A DNA stretch of 64,000 nt from Acidimicrobiia bacterium (lineage in GTDB: Bacteria > Actinomycetota > Acidimicrobiia > Acidimicrobiales > Bin134), in assembly GCA_009842675.1 (NCBI GenBank), contig VYEX01000081.1, forward strand, positions 32,503-96,502. The letters run 5' to 3'. This document shows, one piece after another, positions 34,236-43,155 of this stretch. Within the stretch, counting starts at the first letter, position 1, and each line of letters begins with the position of its first letter. A program made the position numbers and the translations under genes. The notes under the pieces were generated by a model. That model had not been told where the DNA came from. It did not search any database and worked only from the letters and a program-made list of their open reading frames with translations.

Positions 34236-36106
34236 ATGGCCCGCACCCAGCGGCCCAGGGCCATAACCGGAAAAACCAGGCGGTATAGGTGGTATCGGAT
34301 ATAGAAGTCCCCAGAGAATCCGGTCCCGGTGTACCAGGGCTCGTCCCAGTCGCCGTCTCGACGTTGGTTCTCCACCAACCAGGCCACCCCGCGACGAGCC
34401 GCCTCCCCGCTGGCCTGGCCGCCGGCGATCAACGCCAGCAGGGCCCACGCGGTTTGCGACGGGGTTGACTCCCCTCGGCCCCGCCACTCCCGATCGGTGT
34501 ACGAGCGCATGTCCTCGCCCCAGCCGCCGTCGTTGTTCTGCACCGACTCCAGCCACCGACAGGCTCGCACCACCCGGGCGTCATCGGTCGGTATCCCCGC
34601 GCTGATCAGCGCCGGAATCGCCGCGCCGGTGCCGTAGATGTAGTTGGCGCCCCATCTCCCGTACCAAGACCCGTCGTCTTCTTGCTCGTCGCTCAGCCAT
34701 TGAACCCCTCGGTCCACTACCACTGGGTCCACCTTCAGACGCAGCCCGTCGCCGTCCAACTCGCACAGCATCTCGATGACGTGGGCCGTTACGTCAGCCG
34801 AAGGCGGGTCGATGACTTCGCCGAAGTCGCAGAACGGCAGCTCGGCTACCAGCGGAGAGCAGTTGTCGGCGTCGAATGCCGCCCAGCCGCCATCTTGGCA
34901 CTGCATCCCTTGGACCCACTCCACTGCTCGATCCAGTGCCCGATTCACCTTCCGGGCATCGGTGTGATTGATTCGGCGCAAGGCCAAGGCCACTTCGGCG
35001 GTGTCGTCTAAGTCGGGATAGAAGTTGTTCTCAAATTCAAAGGCCCACCCTCCGGGGGCCAAGTGGGGTCGCTGCTCGGCCCAGTCGCCTACGACCTGGA
35101 CCTCCTGGTCCATCAGCCAGCGAGCCCCCGCTTCCATCTGCGAGTCGTCTGGGTCCACCCCGGCGTCGGCCAGCGCGATCAGGGCCAGACAGGTGTCCCA
35201 CACCGGCGACTGACAGCACTCCAGCCGCCGCATGTCGTCCTCGACAATGGTCCAGGCGTCGAATCCGGCCAGCCCTTGGGCCAGGATCGGATGGTGGAGG
35301 GAATAACCCCGGACGTAGAGGGCCAACAGCGAATACACCCACGGGGGCTGGATGCCCCCCCAGCAGCCATCGGCTTCCTGGCGGGCGATAATCCACTGCT
35401 CGGCCCTCCGTAGCGACCATTCCCGCAGCCGCCGGTGTGGGCGATTCTCATAGTGGTGCAAAGCCTGATCAAGGCGCTGGAACCGCCGGGCCACCGTGCC
35501 GGGCGGGGCGAGCTCTCGCTCCGGCGGGGTGGCCCCGGTGCGAATCTCGTCCAGGCTGATCCCCATGGAGCGCACTGGACGGTGAGCACCAACCACGGTC
35601 AACGAGACCACGGTTTGGCGAGCCCAGCAGGCAAAGTCGTAGATGTTCAGCGGCACCTGCTTGGGCAGAAGAATCACTTCGGGAGGAAGCGCAGGCAGGT
35701 CCTCCCAGCGCCACAGGCCGAACAGCGCCATCCAAATGCGGGTGAACACCCGGCTGCGCTCTAGTCCCCCTTCGCTGCGGATGTAGTCGGCCGCTTTGGT
35801 CATGTGGTCGGCGTCGACGGGATCGCCCGCATAGCGCAGCGCCCAGTAGGCCTCCACAGTTACCGACAAATCGGCCGGTCCCTGGTAGAAGGTGGCCCAG
35901 GTACCGTCGGCCCGTTGGCTGTGTCGGATCCAGTTGGCGGTCTGCCGGGTGACCTCCGGGTCGGCGATGCCCAAGAACTCCCGGAGGAACAGATCCTCGG
36001 CTTCTATGGACACGTTGGTCTCTAGCTCGTCCTTCCACCACCCCTCAATGTCTTGGAGGCTCAAGAGCCGATCTCGGGCTCGGGCCAGACATTGCTCCAC
36101 GCCCAT
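34220..36106 (-). CDS. shc: Squalene-hopene cyclase
   Basis: This 628-residue protein has the catalytic DxDDTA motif in NFYPDLDDTAEVALAL (Asp365, Asp367, Asp368) and several QW repeats (RADGTWATFYQG, QCQDGGWAAFD, DDGSWYGRWG, NDGGWGEDM). It cyclises squalene to hopene/hopanol at the membrane. The ATG at 36106 overlaps the prenyl synthase stop by one base (TGATG); further upstream codons in the same frame are antisense-like and not family-like. Its 3-prime end lies in the 44-bp tandem duplication. It is the central gene of the hopanoid operon. Confidence 0.97.
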   Translation of the reverse strand: MGVEQCLARARDRLLSLQDIEGWWKDELETNVSIEAEDLFLREFLGIADPEVTRQTANWIRHSQRADGTWATFYQGPADLSVTVEAYWALRYAGDPVDADHMTKAADYIRSEGGLERSRVFTRIWMALFGLWRWEDLPALPPEVILLPKQVPLNIYDFACWARQTVVSLTVVGAHRPVRSMGISLDEIRTGATPPERELAPPGTVARRFQRLDQALHHYENRPHRRLREWSLRRAEQWIIARQEADGCWGGIQPPWVYSLLALYVRGYSLHHPILAQGLAGFDAWTIVEDDMRRLECCQSPVWDTCLALIALADAGVDPDDSQMEAGARWLMDQEVQVVGDWAEQRPHLAPGGWAFEFENNFYPDLDDTAEVALALRRINHTDARKVNRALDRAVEWVQGMQCQDGGWAAFDADNCSPLVAELPFCDFGEVIDPPSADVTAHVIEMLCELDGDGLRLKVDPVVVDRGVQWLSDEQEDDGSWYGRWGANYIYGTGAAIPALISAGIPTDDARVVRACRWLESVQNNDGGWGEDMRSYTDREWRGRGESTPSQTAWALLALIAGGQASGEAARRGVAWLVENQRRDGDWDEPWYTGTGFSGDFYIRYHLYRLVFPVMALGRWVRAIEDEA

Positions 36107-37095
36107 CAGAAGTCCCTTCCCACGATGAACTCGGCCAGCGAGCGCATTTCCTCGACCACCTCGACGACGACCCCCTCGCAACTTGACAGGGAATCAAGGG
36201 CTGCCACCGCCAAGTCGTAGTTGGCCCGGGCCAGCGCCTGGGTGTGCTCTCGGCCGCCCCCCGCCTCCACCAAGGCCCGGGCGGCATCCACACCTCCGGC
36301 ATCCCAATCGGGGCGGGCATAGAGGCCGGCCAGCTTCTCGGCCGCCGGGGTGTCGCTGTTGAGGGCGATCACCACCGGCACGGACTTCTTTCGCTCCCGC
36401 AGATCGGCGCCCGCGGGCTTCCCGGTGCGCTCGGGGTCGCCCCATATGCCCAACAGATCGTCCACTGCCTGGAACGCCACCCCCATGTGGGCGCCAAAGT
36501 CGGCCATCACTTCAACAACCGTGTCATCGGCCCCGGCCAGAATCGCCCCCACCGAAGAGGCGTAGGCCAACAGCGCTCCGGTCTTTCCCTGCTCCATGGC
36601 CAGGCACTGGTCCAAGGTGACCGTGGGCATTTCCTCGAAAGCCATGTCCATGCTCTGGCCGGCGATCATGGCCGAAACCGCCTCGGCCAGATTCTTGGCT
36701 GCTTTGACCCGGGGCGGGCTGGGATCAGACAGCAGCACCTCGAAGGCCAGGGCGTGGAGGGCGTCTCCCACCACCACGCCCACGCCGGTGCCGAACTTCG
36801 CCCAGACCGTGGGCCGGTGCCGGCGCTCGGCATCGTTGTCGATGATGTCGTCGTGGATGAGCGAGAAGTCGTGGATGAGCTCGATGGCCACTGCTCCGGG
36901 CACCGCGGTCTCAGGTGAAGCGCCGACGGCCTCGGCCGACAGGATGGCCAGCGCGGGGCGGGTTCCCTTTCCCCGGCCCTTGAAGTGGTATTCGGCGGGC
37001 ACCCTCAGCTCTTCGCACAGCCCACCGAGAGCGGCGGCGATGGCCGGGTCGACCAGGTCTCTGGCCCGCCCGAGGATGTCCGGTGCCCCACTCAT
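36106..37095 (-). CDS. Polyprenyl (probably farnesyl) diphosphate synthase
   Basis: This 329-residue all-alpha prenyltransferase has the first aspartate-rich motif in FSLIHDDIIDNDAERRHRPT and the second in VAFQAVDDLLGIWGD. It condenses IPP with allylic diphosphates. In this operon it would supply farnesyl diphosphate to HpnC/HpnD. The aromatic residue five positions before the first motif suggests a short (C15-C20) product, but this is an inference. It is coupled by ATGA to hpnE upstream and TGATG to shc downstream. Confidence 0.9.
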   Translation of the reverse strand: MSGAPDILGRARDLVDPAIAAALGGLCEELRVPAEYHFKGRGKGTRPALAILSAEAVGASPETAVPGAVAIELIHDFSLIHDDIIDNDAERRHRPTVWAKFGTGVGVVVGDALHALAFEVLLSDPSPPRVKAAKNLAEAVSAMIAGQSMDMAFEEMPTVTLDQCLAMEQGKTGALLAYASSVGAILAGADDTVVEVMADFGAHMGVAFQAVDDLLGIWGDPERTGKPAGADLRERKKSVPVVIALNSDTPAAEKLAGLYARPDWDAGGVDAARALVEAGGGREHTQALARANYDLAVAALDSLSSCEGVVVEVVEEMRSLAEFIVGRDF

Positions 37096-38567
37096 GCGCT
37101 CAACCTCTCCCGCTCGTCCGCTGATTTCACTGAGCTGTGTTGTTGTTCAGAGATGTCGTCGGATGATTGGTCGGGCGGTGACTCGGCCAGTTCCCGGCAG
37201 TGATTCAGGGCTAGCCGGGCCGCAAGGTTGCCGGAACGCACTGCGCCCTCCATGGTGGCGGGCCATCCGGTATCGGTCCACGCCCCCGCCAAGAACAGTC
37301 CATCAATGGCAGTGGTCGGACCAGGACGAAGCCGCCGGGTTCCGGGACGGCCGGCAAAGGTGGCTCGGTGCTCTCGGGTCACCACGGCGTCGATCACCTC
37401 GGCCTCTGCCGCGGGCGGAAACAGATCCTCGAGGGCCGATTGATAGCGCTCGATCAACTCGGCTGGGCGGTCGCCGATCTCATCAAATGCCGCTGATTGC
37501 GACACGGCCACGACCTGTTCGCCTCCACCGCTCTCCCCCGACTCTCCTTGGCTCCAGTTGGCGGCCTCGGTTCGGTCGAACACGAACTGCACTGGGGAGT
37601 CCAGAGCCGCTGTAAAGGGCACGTCCATGATCTGGCGGTCGAATACGAAATGCACGTTGACGATGGGCGAAATCCCCAGGTCGGCTAATTCCGATTGCCC
37701 GGATATGGTGCCGGCGGGCACTAAGCCGTCCACGGCATCGTGAGGCACAGCCAATATCACTGCGTCGGCATCGACCCGCTTCCCATCGGCCATGACCAGC
37801 GGACCGTCGCCCACGGCCTCCACCTGGGCTTGCAGGTGGACATCCCCGCCTTGGGCGGTGATGGCTCGGGTCGCGGCGTCGCCATGCAAAGCACCCAATG
37901 GCACCCGGGTCCAGCCCAGATCACCGGCGTCGGCGTCGTCGAGGAGCCCGGTGCGGAAAACTTTGGCCGCCAGGCTCAGCGAGGCGTCGTCGGCCCGAAG
38001 GTTCACGGTGGGCAAGCAGATCAAGTCCCACATTCCGGCAATGGCTCGATCAGACTCCCCCCGGGATCGGAGCCATTCCCCAAAGCTCGTCTCATCGGTT
38101 GCGGGATCGTCGGGATCGAGGCGGCGCAGGGCCAGTGCGGTGCGCACGGCCCGGATCCGATCGGCAACCGAAAGCGGGCTATAGCGCAGCAGCGATCGGG
38201 CCAAGTGCAGGGGGGCTGGTGCACCAGTGCGGAAAATGCGCGCCGGTCGACGGCCCGGTCGCATGACCGAAACCGACATCCGGGATTGCTCGGCCACCTG
38301 GTCGGCCACGTCCAGGCGATCCAGGAAGGCCCGGTATTCGGTACAGCACCGCATGAACACGTGCTGGCCATTGTCGAACCAACGGCCGTTGCGCTGAAAC
38401 GACCAGGTGGCCCCGCCCAATCGGGGACCCCGCTCATACAGCGCCACCTGCGCTCCGCCATCAGCCGCGGCCACGGCGGCAGCCAGCCCGGCCAATCCGC
38501 CTCCGACCACCGCGATTCGCGGTGCAGCGTCGGGTTCGCGGCGAGGCTCAGAACCGGCCAGTCTCAT
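37092..38567 (-). CDS. hpnE: Hydroxysqualene dehydroxylase HpnE (FAD-dependent)
   Basis: This 491-residue amine-oxidase-fold flavoprotein has the FAD dinucleotide motif PRIAVVGGGLAGLAAAVAAA and YERGPRLGGATWSF, typical of squalene-associated FAD-dependent desaturases. The C-terminal FAD motif is IDGLFLAGAWTDTGWPATMEGAV. It reduces hydroxysqualene to squalene. The ATG at 38567 gives an ATGA overlap with the hpnD stop. It is the third gene of the operon. Confidence 0.92.
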   Translation of the reverse strand: MRLAGSEPRREPDAAPRIAVVGGGLAGLAAAVAAADGGAQVALYERGPRLGGATWSFQRNGRWFDNGQHVFMRCCTEYRAFLDRLDVADQVAEQSRMSVSVMRPGRRPARIFRTGAPAPLHLARSLLRYSPLSVADRIRAVRTALALRRLDPDDPATDETSFGEWLRSRGESDRAIAGMWDLICLPTVNLRADDASLSLAAKVFRTGLLDDADAGDLGWTRVPLGALHGDAATRAITAQGGDVHLQAQVEAVGDGPLVMADGKRVDADAVILAVPHDAVDGLVPAGTISGQSELADLGISPIVNVHFVFDRQIMDVPFTAALDSPVQFVFDRTEAANWSQGESGESGGGEQVVAVSQSAAFDEIGDRPAELIERYQSALEDLFPPAAEAEVIDAVVTREHRATFAGRPGTRRLRPGPTTAIDGLFLAGAWTDTGWPATMEGAVRSGNLAARLALNHCRELAESPPDQSSDDISEQQHSSVKSADERERLSA

Positions 38568-39418
38568 GTGGTGACTCCCGCCAAGCTGCGGAGGGCCACC
38601 CAAGCCTTCTCCTTGGTGGATAGTGACAGCCGCCCTTCCAGCACGGCGGTGGGCCTCTCGGAAATACGGGCCAGCAACCGGTGGTAGATCCCAGCCATAG
38701 CCCCGGTACAGGCCCGGCTGCGGCGATCCAGCATGCCGAGCAGTTTCAGTCCTTGTGCGAAATGCCGCTCGGCTCGCTCGGCTTCGAAGGCCACTAGCTT
38801 GCCCACGGCGTCGGGCGGTCCGGTCAGGTCGGGCGCGCAGCCGAATCGCTCGATGTCAGCGGTCGGCAGATAGGTCCGGCCCATGTCCCGGTCTTCCACG
38901 ATGTCTCGCAGAATGTTGGTGATCTGAAGGGCGACCCCCAGCACGTCGGCCAGCTCGGCCGCCTCGTCGGGGTCGCCGCTGGTGCCGAACACCCCCAGCG
39001 ATAGACGGCCTACCGATCCGGCCACCAGCCGGCAGTACTCCTCGGTTTCCTCAATGGTGGTGTATTCCTTCCCGACAGCATCTTGCTCGCAGCCGGCGAC
39101 GATCTCGTTCAGCGCGGCGGTAGGGATGGGAAAGCGGCCGATGGCGTGGTGCAGTCCCACCATCACCGGATCGTCGGGATCGCGGAGCCTGCCGTCGGCC
39201 AGGGCGTCGATGTCGGCCCGCAGCTCGGCAAGGCCGGCGAGCTTCTCGTCCCGGGGCAGCGGGCCATCGCCCACATCGTCGATCCGCCGGGCCATGGCGT
39301 ACAGCGCCGACATGGCCTGGCGCTTGGATTTGGGCAACAGCCGGATTCCATAGGAGAAGTTGCGGGCCTCGGTCCGGGTGATCTCCTCACACCGCTGATA
39401 GGCGTCGGCCGTTCTCAT
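38564..39418 (-). CDS. hpnD: Presqualene diphosphate synthase HpnD
   Basis: This 284-residue trans-isoprenyl-diphosphate synthase-fold protein has the first Asp motif in MARRIDDVGDG and the second in QITNILRDIVEDRDMGRTYL, with YSVFS-type paralogy to HpnC. It condenses two farnesyl diphosphates to presqualene diphosphate. The ATG at 39418 overlaps the hpnC stop (ATGA). A much longer open frame upstream lies over hpnC in another frame and is not used. Confidence 0.92.
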   Translation of the reverse strand: MRTADAYQRCEEITRTEARNFSYGIRLLPKSKRQAMSALYAMARRIDDVGDGPLPRDEKLAGLAELRADIDALADGRLRDPDDPVMVGLHHAIGRFPIPTAALNEIVAGCEQDAVGKEYTTIEETEEYCRLVAGSVGRLSLGVFGTSGDPDEAAELADVLGVALQITNILRDIVEDRDMGRTYLPTADIERFGCAPDLTGPPDAVGKLVAFEAERAERHFAQGLKLLGMLDRRSRACTGAMAGIYHRLLARISERPTAVLEGRLSLSTKEKAWVALRSLAGVTT

Positions 39419-40317
39419 CCTCGCCTCCAGCGCGCCATGGCGTCTCGCACGGCGCTGACGGCTTTGGCGTCGGTCACTTGGCGGGGGGAAGCCAGGCGCG
39501 CCACGTGGAACGCCGTGCGGACCTTGGAAGGGGTCCGCAGCTTTTTCAGCACGTCGTGGTCGGCCCCGGCGATGGCGTCCAGCGCCGCCAAACCGCCGGC
39601 CACATAGCCAGCTACCGTCACTTTGGCCCAGCCGTTGAGCGAGGCCACCAGCGGCCCACCCCGGAGCAGAAGACCGCGGGCGCAGTCGCACTGATGGGCG
39701 ACCAGCCGGCGCAGAGATTCCGACGCCTGAGGCGCCCCCAGGTCTTCCTCGCCCACGCCGAAGCGGGCCATCTCCTCGGCCGGGAAGTAGACGCGGCCCT
39801 TCTCGGTGTAGTCCTCGCCGATGTCTTGGAGGTGCTCCACGATTTGCAGACCTGTGCACACCGCATCGCTGAGGACAATGCGCTCAGGCGTGGCTGCGCC
39901 GAACACCGCTAGCACCAGCCGGCCAACAGGGTTGGCCGACAGCGTGCAGTACTCGGCCAACTCGGCCTGGGTCTGGTAGCGGTGCTTGCGCTGATCGACT
40001 CGGTTGGCCTCGATGAGGGCCAAGAAGGGCTCGTCGTCGACATCGAGTTCGTGGAGAAGAGGAGTGATCTGGACCATCACCGGATGGGTGGCGTCGCCGG
40101 TGCGGGCTCGTTGGAGCTCCGCTTCGATCCAGTCCAGCGCGGCTAGGCGGTCGCCGCCGTATTCGTCTCCGATGTCGTCGACAAACCGAGCGAACCCGTA
40201 GATGGCCAGGAGGTGGGCGCGATGATCCGCAGGGACTGCCTTCAGCACAACCGGGAAATTCTCGCTTCCCTTCTGATCCATGATCGAGTCCAAGTCGAAC
40301 CCGACTTCAGCCTGCAC
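39415..40317 (-). CDS. hpnC: Hydroxysqualene synthase HpnC
   Basis: The product of about 300 residues has the HpnC pattern: KGSENFPVVLKAVPADHRAH, the first Asp motif in IYGFARFVDDIGDE and LQIVEHLQDIGEDYTEKGRV as the second. It converts presqualene diphosphate to hydroxysqualene. The GTG at 40317 is chosen because family members carry a short segment before ENFP and a GGGGGT stretch precedes it. An ATG at 40281 would remove 12 residues. It is the first gene of the operon. Confidence 0.9.
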   Translation of the reverse strand: MQAEVGFDLDSIMDQKGSENFPVVLKAVPADHRAHLLAIYGFARFVDDIGDEYGGDRLAALDWIEAELQRARTGDATHPVMVQITPLLHELDVDDEPFLALIEANRVDQRKHRYQTQAELAEYCTLSANPVGRLVLAVFGAATPERIVLSDAVCTGLQIVEHLQDIGEDYTEKGRVYFPAEEMARFGVGEEDLGAPQASESLRRLVAHQCDCARGLLLRGGPLVASLNGWAKVTVAGYVAGGLAALDAIAGADHDVLKKLRTPSKVRTAFHVARLASPRQVTDAKAVSAVRDAMARWRRG

Positions 40318-40447
40318 AGCACCCCCGCTGCTTTCGGAGCTAACCCGCTGGTCAGCGGGCCAACCTAGCCGTCCATGACAATGTTCTGACAATCGTTACT
40401 CAATTGCAAACAAAAGAGTGACCATCAGGTCACCTTTTTGTACGCGC
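40318..40447. promoter_or_regulatory. Promoter region of the hopanoid operon
   Basis: This 130-bp gap is AT-rich in its middle (40385-40415). On the minus strand, TTGCAA followed 17 bp later by GAACAT is a weak sigma-70-like promoter candidate for hpnC. Two inverted repeats lie here: CCCGCTG-gt-CAGCGGG (40344-40359) close to the hpnC start, and GTGACC-atca-GGTCAC (40418-40433) close to the end of the regulator gene. Either could be an operator for the neighbouring MerR/TetR-type regulator. Confidence 0.45.
40411..40440 (-). terminator. Hairpin with T-tract after the MerR/TetR regulator
   Basis: GTGACC-atca-GGTCAC (40418-40433) forms a perfect 6-bp stem with a 4-base loop. It is flanked by A/T runs on both sides, so on the minus strand it reads as a stem followed by TCTTTTG. 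It lies 15-30 bp past the regulator stop at 40448. It could end that transcript before the hopanoid operon, or serve as an operator; both are possible. Confidence 0.5.
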
Positions 40448-41242
40448 TCAATCTGAGGCTGTCAAGGCATTGGCAGCCTCGTGGTCTTCGAACTTGGGGC
40501 GATCGGCGAAACGGCCCATCAGACTCTCGGCGAAAATGTGGGCGATAGCGTCCATTATGAGGGCACCGGCGAGCCGGTGCCTTCGAGGATCGTCAGACAG
40601 GGCCTCACCCAGTCGCTCGGCTAGCCGCCAGAACACTCGCTGGGCGGCGGCGGCATGCTCCACCTGGCCTTGCACCGACCGCTTGGCCACCTCCAGCATG
40701 ATGGGCAGGCCGGGCAGGAGCGTTTCGGCCAGGCGACGGGTGAGCTCTTGGCGGCTCAACCCGACCTGGCCGCCGACTGAGGCGGCGAATTCTTCCGCGG
40801 TGTTGTCCACCACCGCTTCCACCGCTCGGAAGAACAGGTCCTGTTTGGAGCGGTAGTAGCGGTAGAAGGTCCCCTTGGCCACGCCGGCCTGGGCGCAGAT
40901 GTCGGCCACGCTCACCTCGGTGTAGCCCCTGAGGGCGAATTCCTGAATGGCCACGTCCCGCAGTTGCTCGCCGCTGTCGGCCAAATTGGCCACCTCGGCG
41001 TGGTCGGGGTTCTCCGCGTTCATGATCTGGGCGATATGGCGCAACGGCAGGCGGTGGCGCTCTCGCAGTTCCCGAATCTGATCGATTGCTTCGGCGTGGC
41101 GCTGGCTATACAGGAAGCGGTTGGCCGCAGCCCGACGGGGCGCGGGCAGAAGGCCCAGCCGCCGGTAATGGTGGATGGAGGCAGCCGGTACTCCGGTGCG
41201 GGCGACTAGCTCGCTGATGGGGAACTCCCCGGGAGTGCCCAT
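40448..41242 (-). CDS. Transcriptional regulator with fused MerR-type and TetR-type DNA-binding domains
   Basis: This 264-residue protein has two different DNA-binding units. Residues about 7-73 (FPISELVARTGVPAASIHHY, RFLYSQRHAEAIDQIRELRE) are a MerR-like winged helix. Residues about 93-138 (VSVADICAQAGVAKGTFYRY, then YRSKQDLFF) are a TetR N-terminal HTH followed by a TetR-like ligand/dimer domain. It lies upstream of and codirectional with hpnC, so it may control the hopanoid genes or itself. The effector is unknown. Confidence 0.9.
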   Translation of the reverse strand: MGTPGEFPISELVARTGVPAASIHHYRRLGLLPAPRRAAANRFLYSQRHAEAIDQIRELRERHRLPLRHIAQIMNAENPDHAEVANLADSGEQLRDVAIQEFALRGYTEVSVADICAQAGVAKGTFYRYYRSKQDLFFRAVEAVVDNTAEEFAASVGGQVGLSRQELTRRLAETLLPGLPIMLEVAKRSVQGQVEHAAAAQRVFWRLAERLGEALSDDPRRHRLAGALIMDAIAHIFAESLMGRFADRPKFEDHEAANALTASD

Positions 41243-41308
41243 GCCTCCACTCTTATTCGCATAGCCATGCCACCGCCAGCGCGTCTTCGAATCTTGCCCC
41301 GGGAATGA

Positions 41309-42508
41309 CTATTCCTGCTCGGCAATCTTGATCGCGTCTTCGAAGCTGGTGCCCTGCTCGATGAGGTTGCGGTACTTCATCACGTGGCGGGGTCGGTTGA
41401 ACCCGAGCACGCCGACGAGGCGGCCGGCCCGGCCATACAGGGCGGCAAACCGCCGCTCCTCGGTCGACCCGGTGATGATGCGCACCTCGTCGTCAGGGGC
41501 CGCTCGTCCGGCCAGCTGGATTTTGCGGTCGTACTGGTCGCTCCAAAACCACGGCACCGGGGCATAGGGCTGGGTCTCATCGTCGGAGGCCAACAGGCGA
41601 AGCGCCGCGTGCTGGCCCTGGGCGATGGCGTTGTCCCAGTGCTCCACCCTCATGGTCTCGCCGAACAGGGGGTTGGGCCAGCGGGCCACGTCACCGGCGG
41701 CGGCAATTCCCGGCGCGGCCAGACAGGTCTCGTCGCACACCACCCCGTTGTCCAAGGTCAGGCCCGAGCCCTCCAGCCATTCGGTGTTGGGCATCACGCC
41801 AATGCCCACCACCACCACGTCGGCTTCCACCGAAGCGCCGTCGCTCAGATTCACCCGCTCCACCCGGCCATGGCCGTCGAAGCCGTCCACGCCCACGCCG
41901 AGGCGCAGGTCTACCCCGTGGTCCCGGTGGACGTCGGCGCACACCGTGCCGATCTCGGTGCCCAGAACGCGGCCCAGCGGCACTGGGAGGGCCTCGATCA
42001 CCGTGACCTCCAGGCCCCGCTCTCGGGCGGTGGCGGCCACTTCGGCGCCGATGAACCCGGCGCCCACCACCGCCACCCGCTGGGGGGAAGCCTCCAGCTC
42101 GGCCCGTATGGCCAAGCAATCATCCAGATCCCGCAGGGTGTAGATGCCGTCGAGTCCGTTGGTGGGCAGTTCCCGGCACCGGGCCCCGGTGGCGATGAGA
42201 ATGCCGTCGGCGGTAACCGTTGAGCCGTCGTCGAGGGTTACGGTGCGGCTGGCCACATCGAGACCGGACGCCCGGCGGCCGAGCCGCCAGTCGGCCTCTA
42301 ATTCCTGGAGGGACTCGTCATCGGAAAGCGCGATGCGGTCCTGTTCCCATTCCCCGGCGAGGAGCTGTTTAGAAAGGGGAGGTCGGTCGTAGGGCTGGTG
42401 GGGCTCATCGCCGACAATGGTGATGGCCCCGTCGAATCCTTCTCGTCGAAGCGACTCTGCTGCTCGGGTTCCGGCCAGAGACGCTCCGACGATGGCTAGT
42501 GAGCGCAG
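41309..42508 (-). CDS. FAD-dependent ferredoxin/rubredoxin-type reductase with apparent CTG start
   Basis: Reading from 42508 gives a 399-residue protein starting RSLAIVGASLAGTRAAESLR (FAD GxGxxG region). PYDRPPLSKQLLAG, LIATGARCRELP, VAVVGAGFIGAEVAATARER (NAD site) and TCLAAPGIAAAGDVARWPN follow. This is the full ferredoxin reductase family (BphA4/putidaredoxin reductase-like). No ATG, GTG or TTG exists in frame between the ferredoxin stop and 42256. Starting at the GTG at 42256 would delete the FAD domain. The CTG at 42508 has GAGGAG about 10 bp before it and matches the usual MRSLAIVGASLAG start. It likely passes electrons from NAD(P)H to the adjacent ferredoxin. Confidence 0.8.
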   Translation of the reverse strand: MRSLAIVGASLAGTRAAESLRREGFDGAITIVGDEPHQPYDRPPLSKQLLAGEWEQDRIALSDDESLQELEADWRLGRRASGLDVASRTVTLDDGSTVTADGILIATGARCRELPTNGLDGIYTLRDLDDCLAIRAELEASPQRVAVVGAGFIGAEVAATARERGLEVTVIEALPVPLGRVLGTEIGTVCADVHRDHGVDLRLGVGVDGFDGHGRVERVNLSDGASVEADVVVVGIGVMPNTEWLEGSGLTLDNGVVCDETCLAAPGIAAAGDVARWPNPLFGETMRVEHWDNAIAQGQHAALRLLASDDETQPYAPVPWFWSDQYDRKIQLAGRAAPDDEVRIITGSTEERRFAALYGRAGRLVGVLGFNRPRHVMKYRNLIEQGTSFEDAIKIAEQE

Positions 42509-42515
42509 CGGGCGC

Positions 42516-42716
42516 CTACTCCTCGGCCACCGAGATGGCTTGCTTGGGGCAGCGCTGGACCGATTCGTTCACCCGATCGCGGGCCTCATCCCCCGGGGTC
42601 TCGTTCAGCAGGTACAGAAAATCGTCGTCGCGTACCTCGAAAATGTCAGGAGCGACCTGCATGCAAATGGCGTTGCTCTCGCACAGGTCGTAGTCCACGA
42701 CCACCCGGTATCCCAT
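42516..42716 (-). CDS. P450-type [3Fe-4S] ferredoxin
   Basis: This 66-residue ferredoxin has only three cluster cysteines in the usual order (DYDLCESNAICMQVAP and VQRCPKQAI), the pattern of actinobacterial 3Fe-4S ferredoxins that serve cytochromes P450. The ATG at 42716 has GGGAGG 6-7 bp upstream, and a longer open frame to 42770 is not needed. The reductase follows 7 bp downstream. The P450 at 12.6-13.8 kb is a possible partner, although it lies about 29 kb away. Confidence 0.9.
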   Translation of the reverse strand: MGYRVVVDYDLCESNAICMQVAPDIFEVRDDDFLYLLNETPGDEARDRVNESVQRCPKQAISVAEE

Positions 42717-42796
42717 CGGATCCTCCCATCTCCCAAAAAGACACCCCGACCCTACCCAACCAACCCCCACCCCGTCACCATCGGGCCTCGACTCCG

Positions 42797-43132
42797 TTAC
42801 AGGCAGTGGTGTTGGGTGTAGGTGCGGATTTCTTGGCGGGCGGTGGCCACGGCTTCTTCGAGGGCGAAAGCCCGGTCGAATAGCTCTTGGAGGTCTTCGA
42901 TCTCATCGATCTCCCGTGAGGCGTTGGCCACGGTGGTGACCGCCTCGCGGATGTCGGGCGGCGCCGCGTCTTCCAGGGCATCCAACTGGGCCAATTCGCC
43001 CTCCCCCTCAGCCGGCCGCATCCCCACCCCGTCTTCGGCTAACTCGCAAAACGCCACAATGTCGCCCTTGTCCTCACCGCCACAGGCCGTCAGAAGAAGA
43101 ACCAACACCAGCAAAAGCGACAAGCCCCGCAT
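42797..43132 (-). CDS. Small lipoprotein
   Basis: This 111-residue protein has a lipoprotein signal (MRGLSLLLVLVLLLTACGGE, Cys17). The mature part is acidic and helical with few landmarks (VANASREIDEIEDLQELFDR, ending in HHCL). It should be anchored on the outer face of the membrane. Function is unknown. It is not obviously part of an operon: the 80-bp gap to the ferredoxin and the 203-bp gap upstream are both larger than the usual spacing here. Confidence 0.75.
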   Translation of the reverse strand: MRGLSLLLVLVLLLTACGGEDKGDIVAFCELAEDGVGMRPAEGEGELAQLDALEDAAPPDIREAVTTVANASREIDEIEDLQELFDRAFALEEAVATARQEIRTYTQHHCL

Positions 43133-43155
43133 ACGCCAATGACAGTAGCCCTAGA

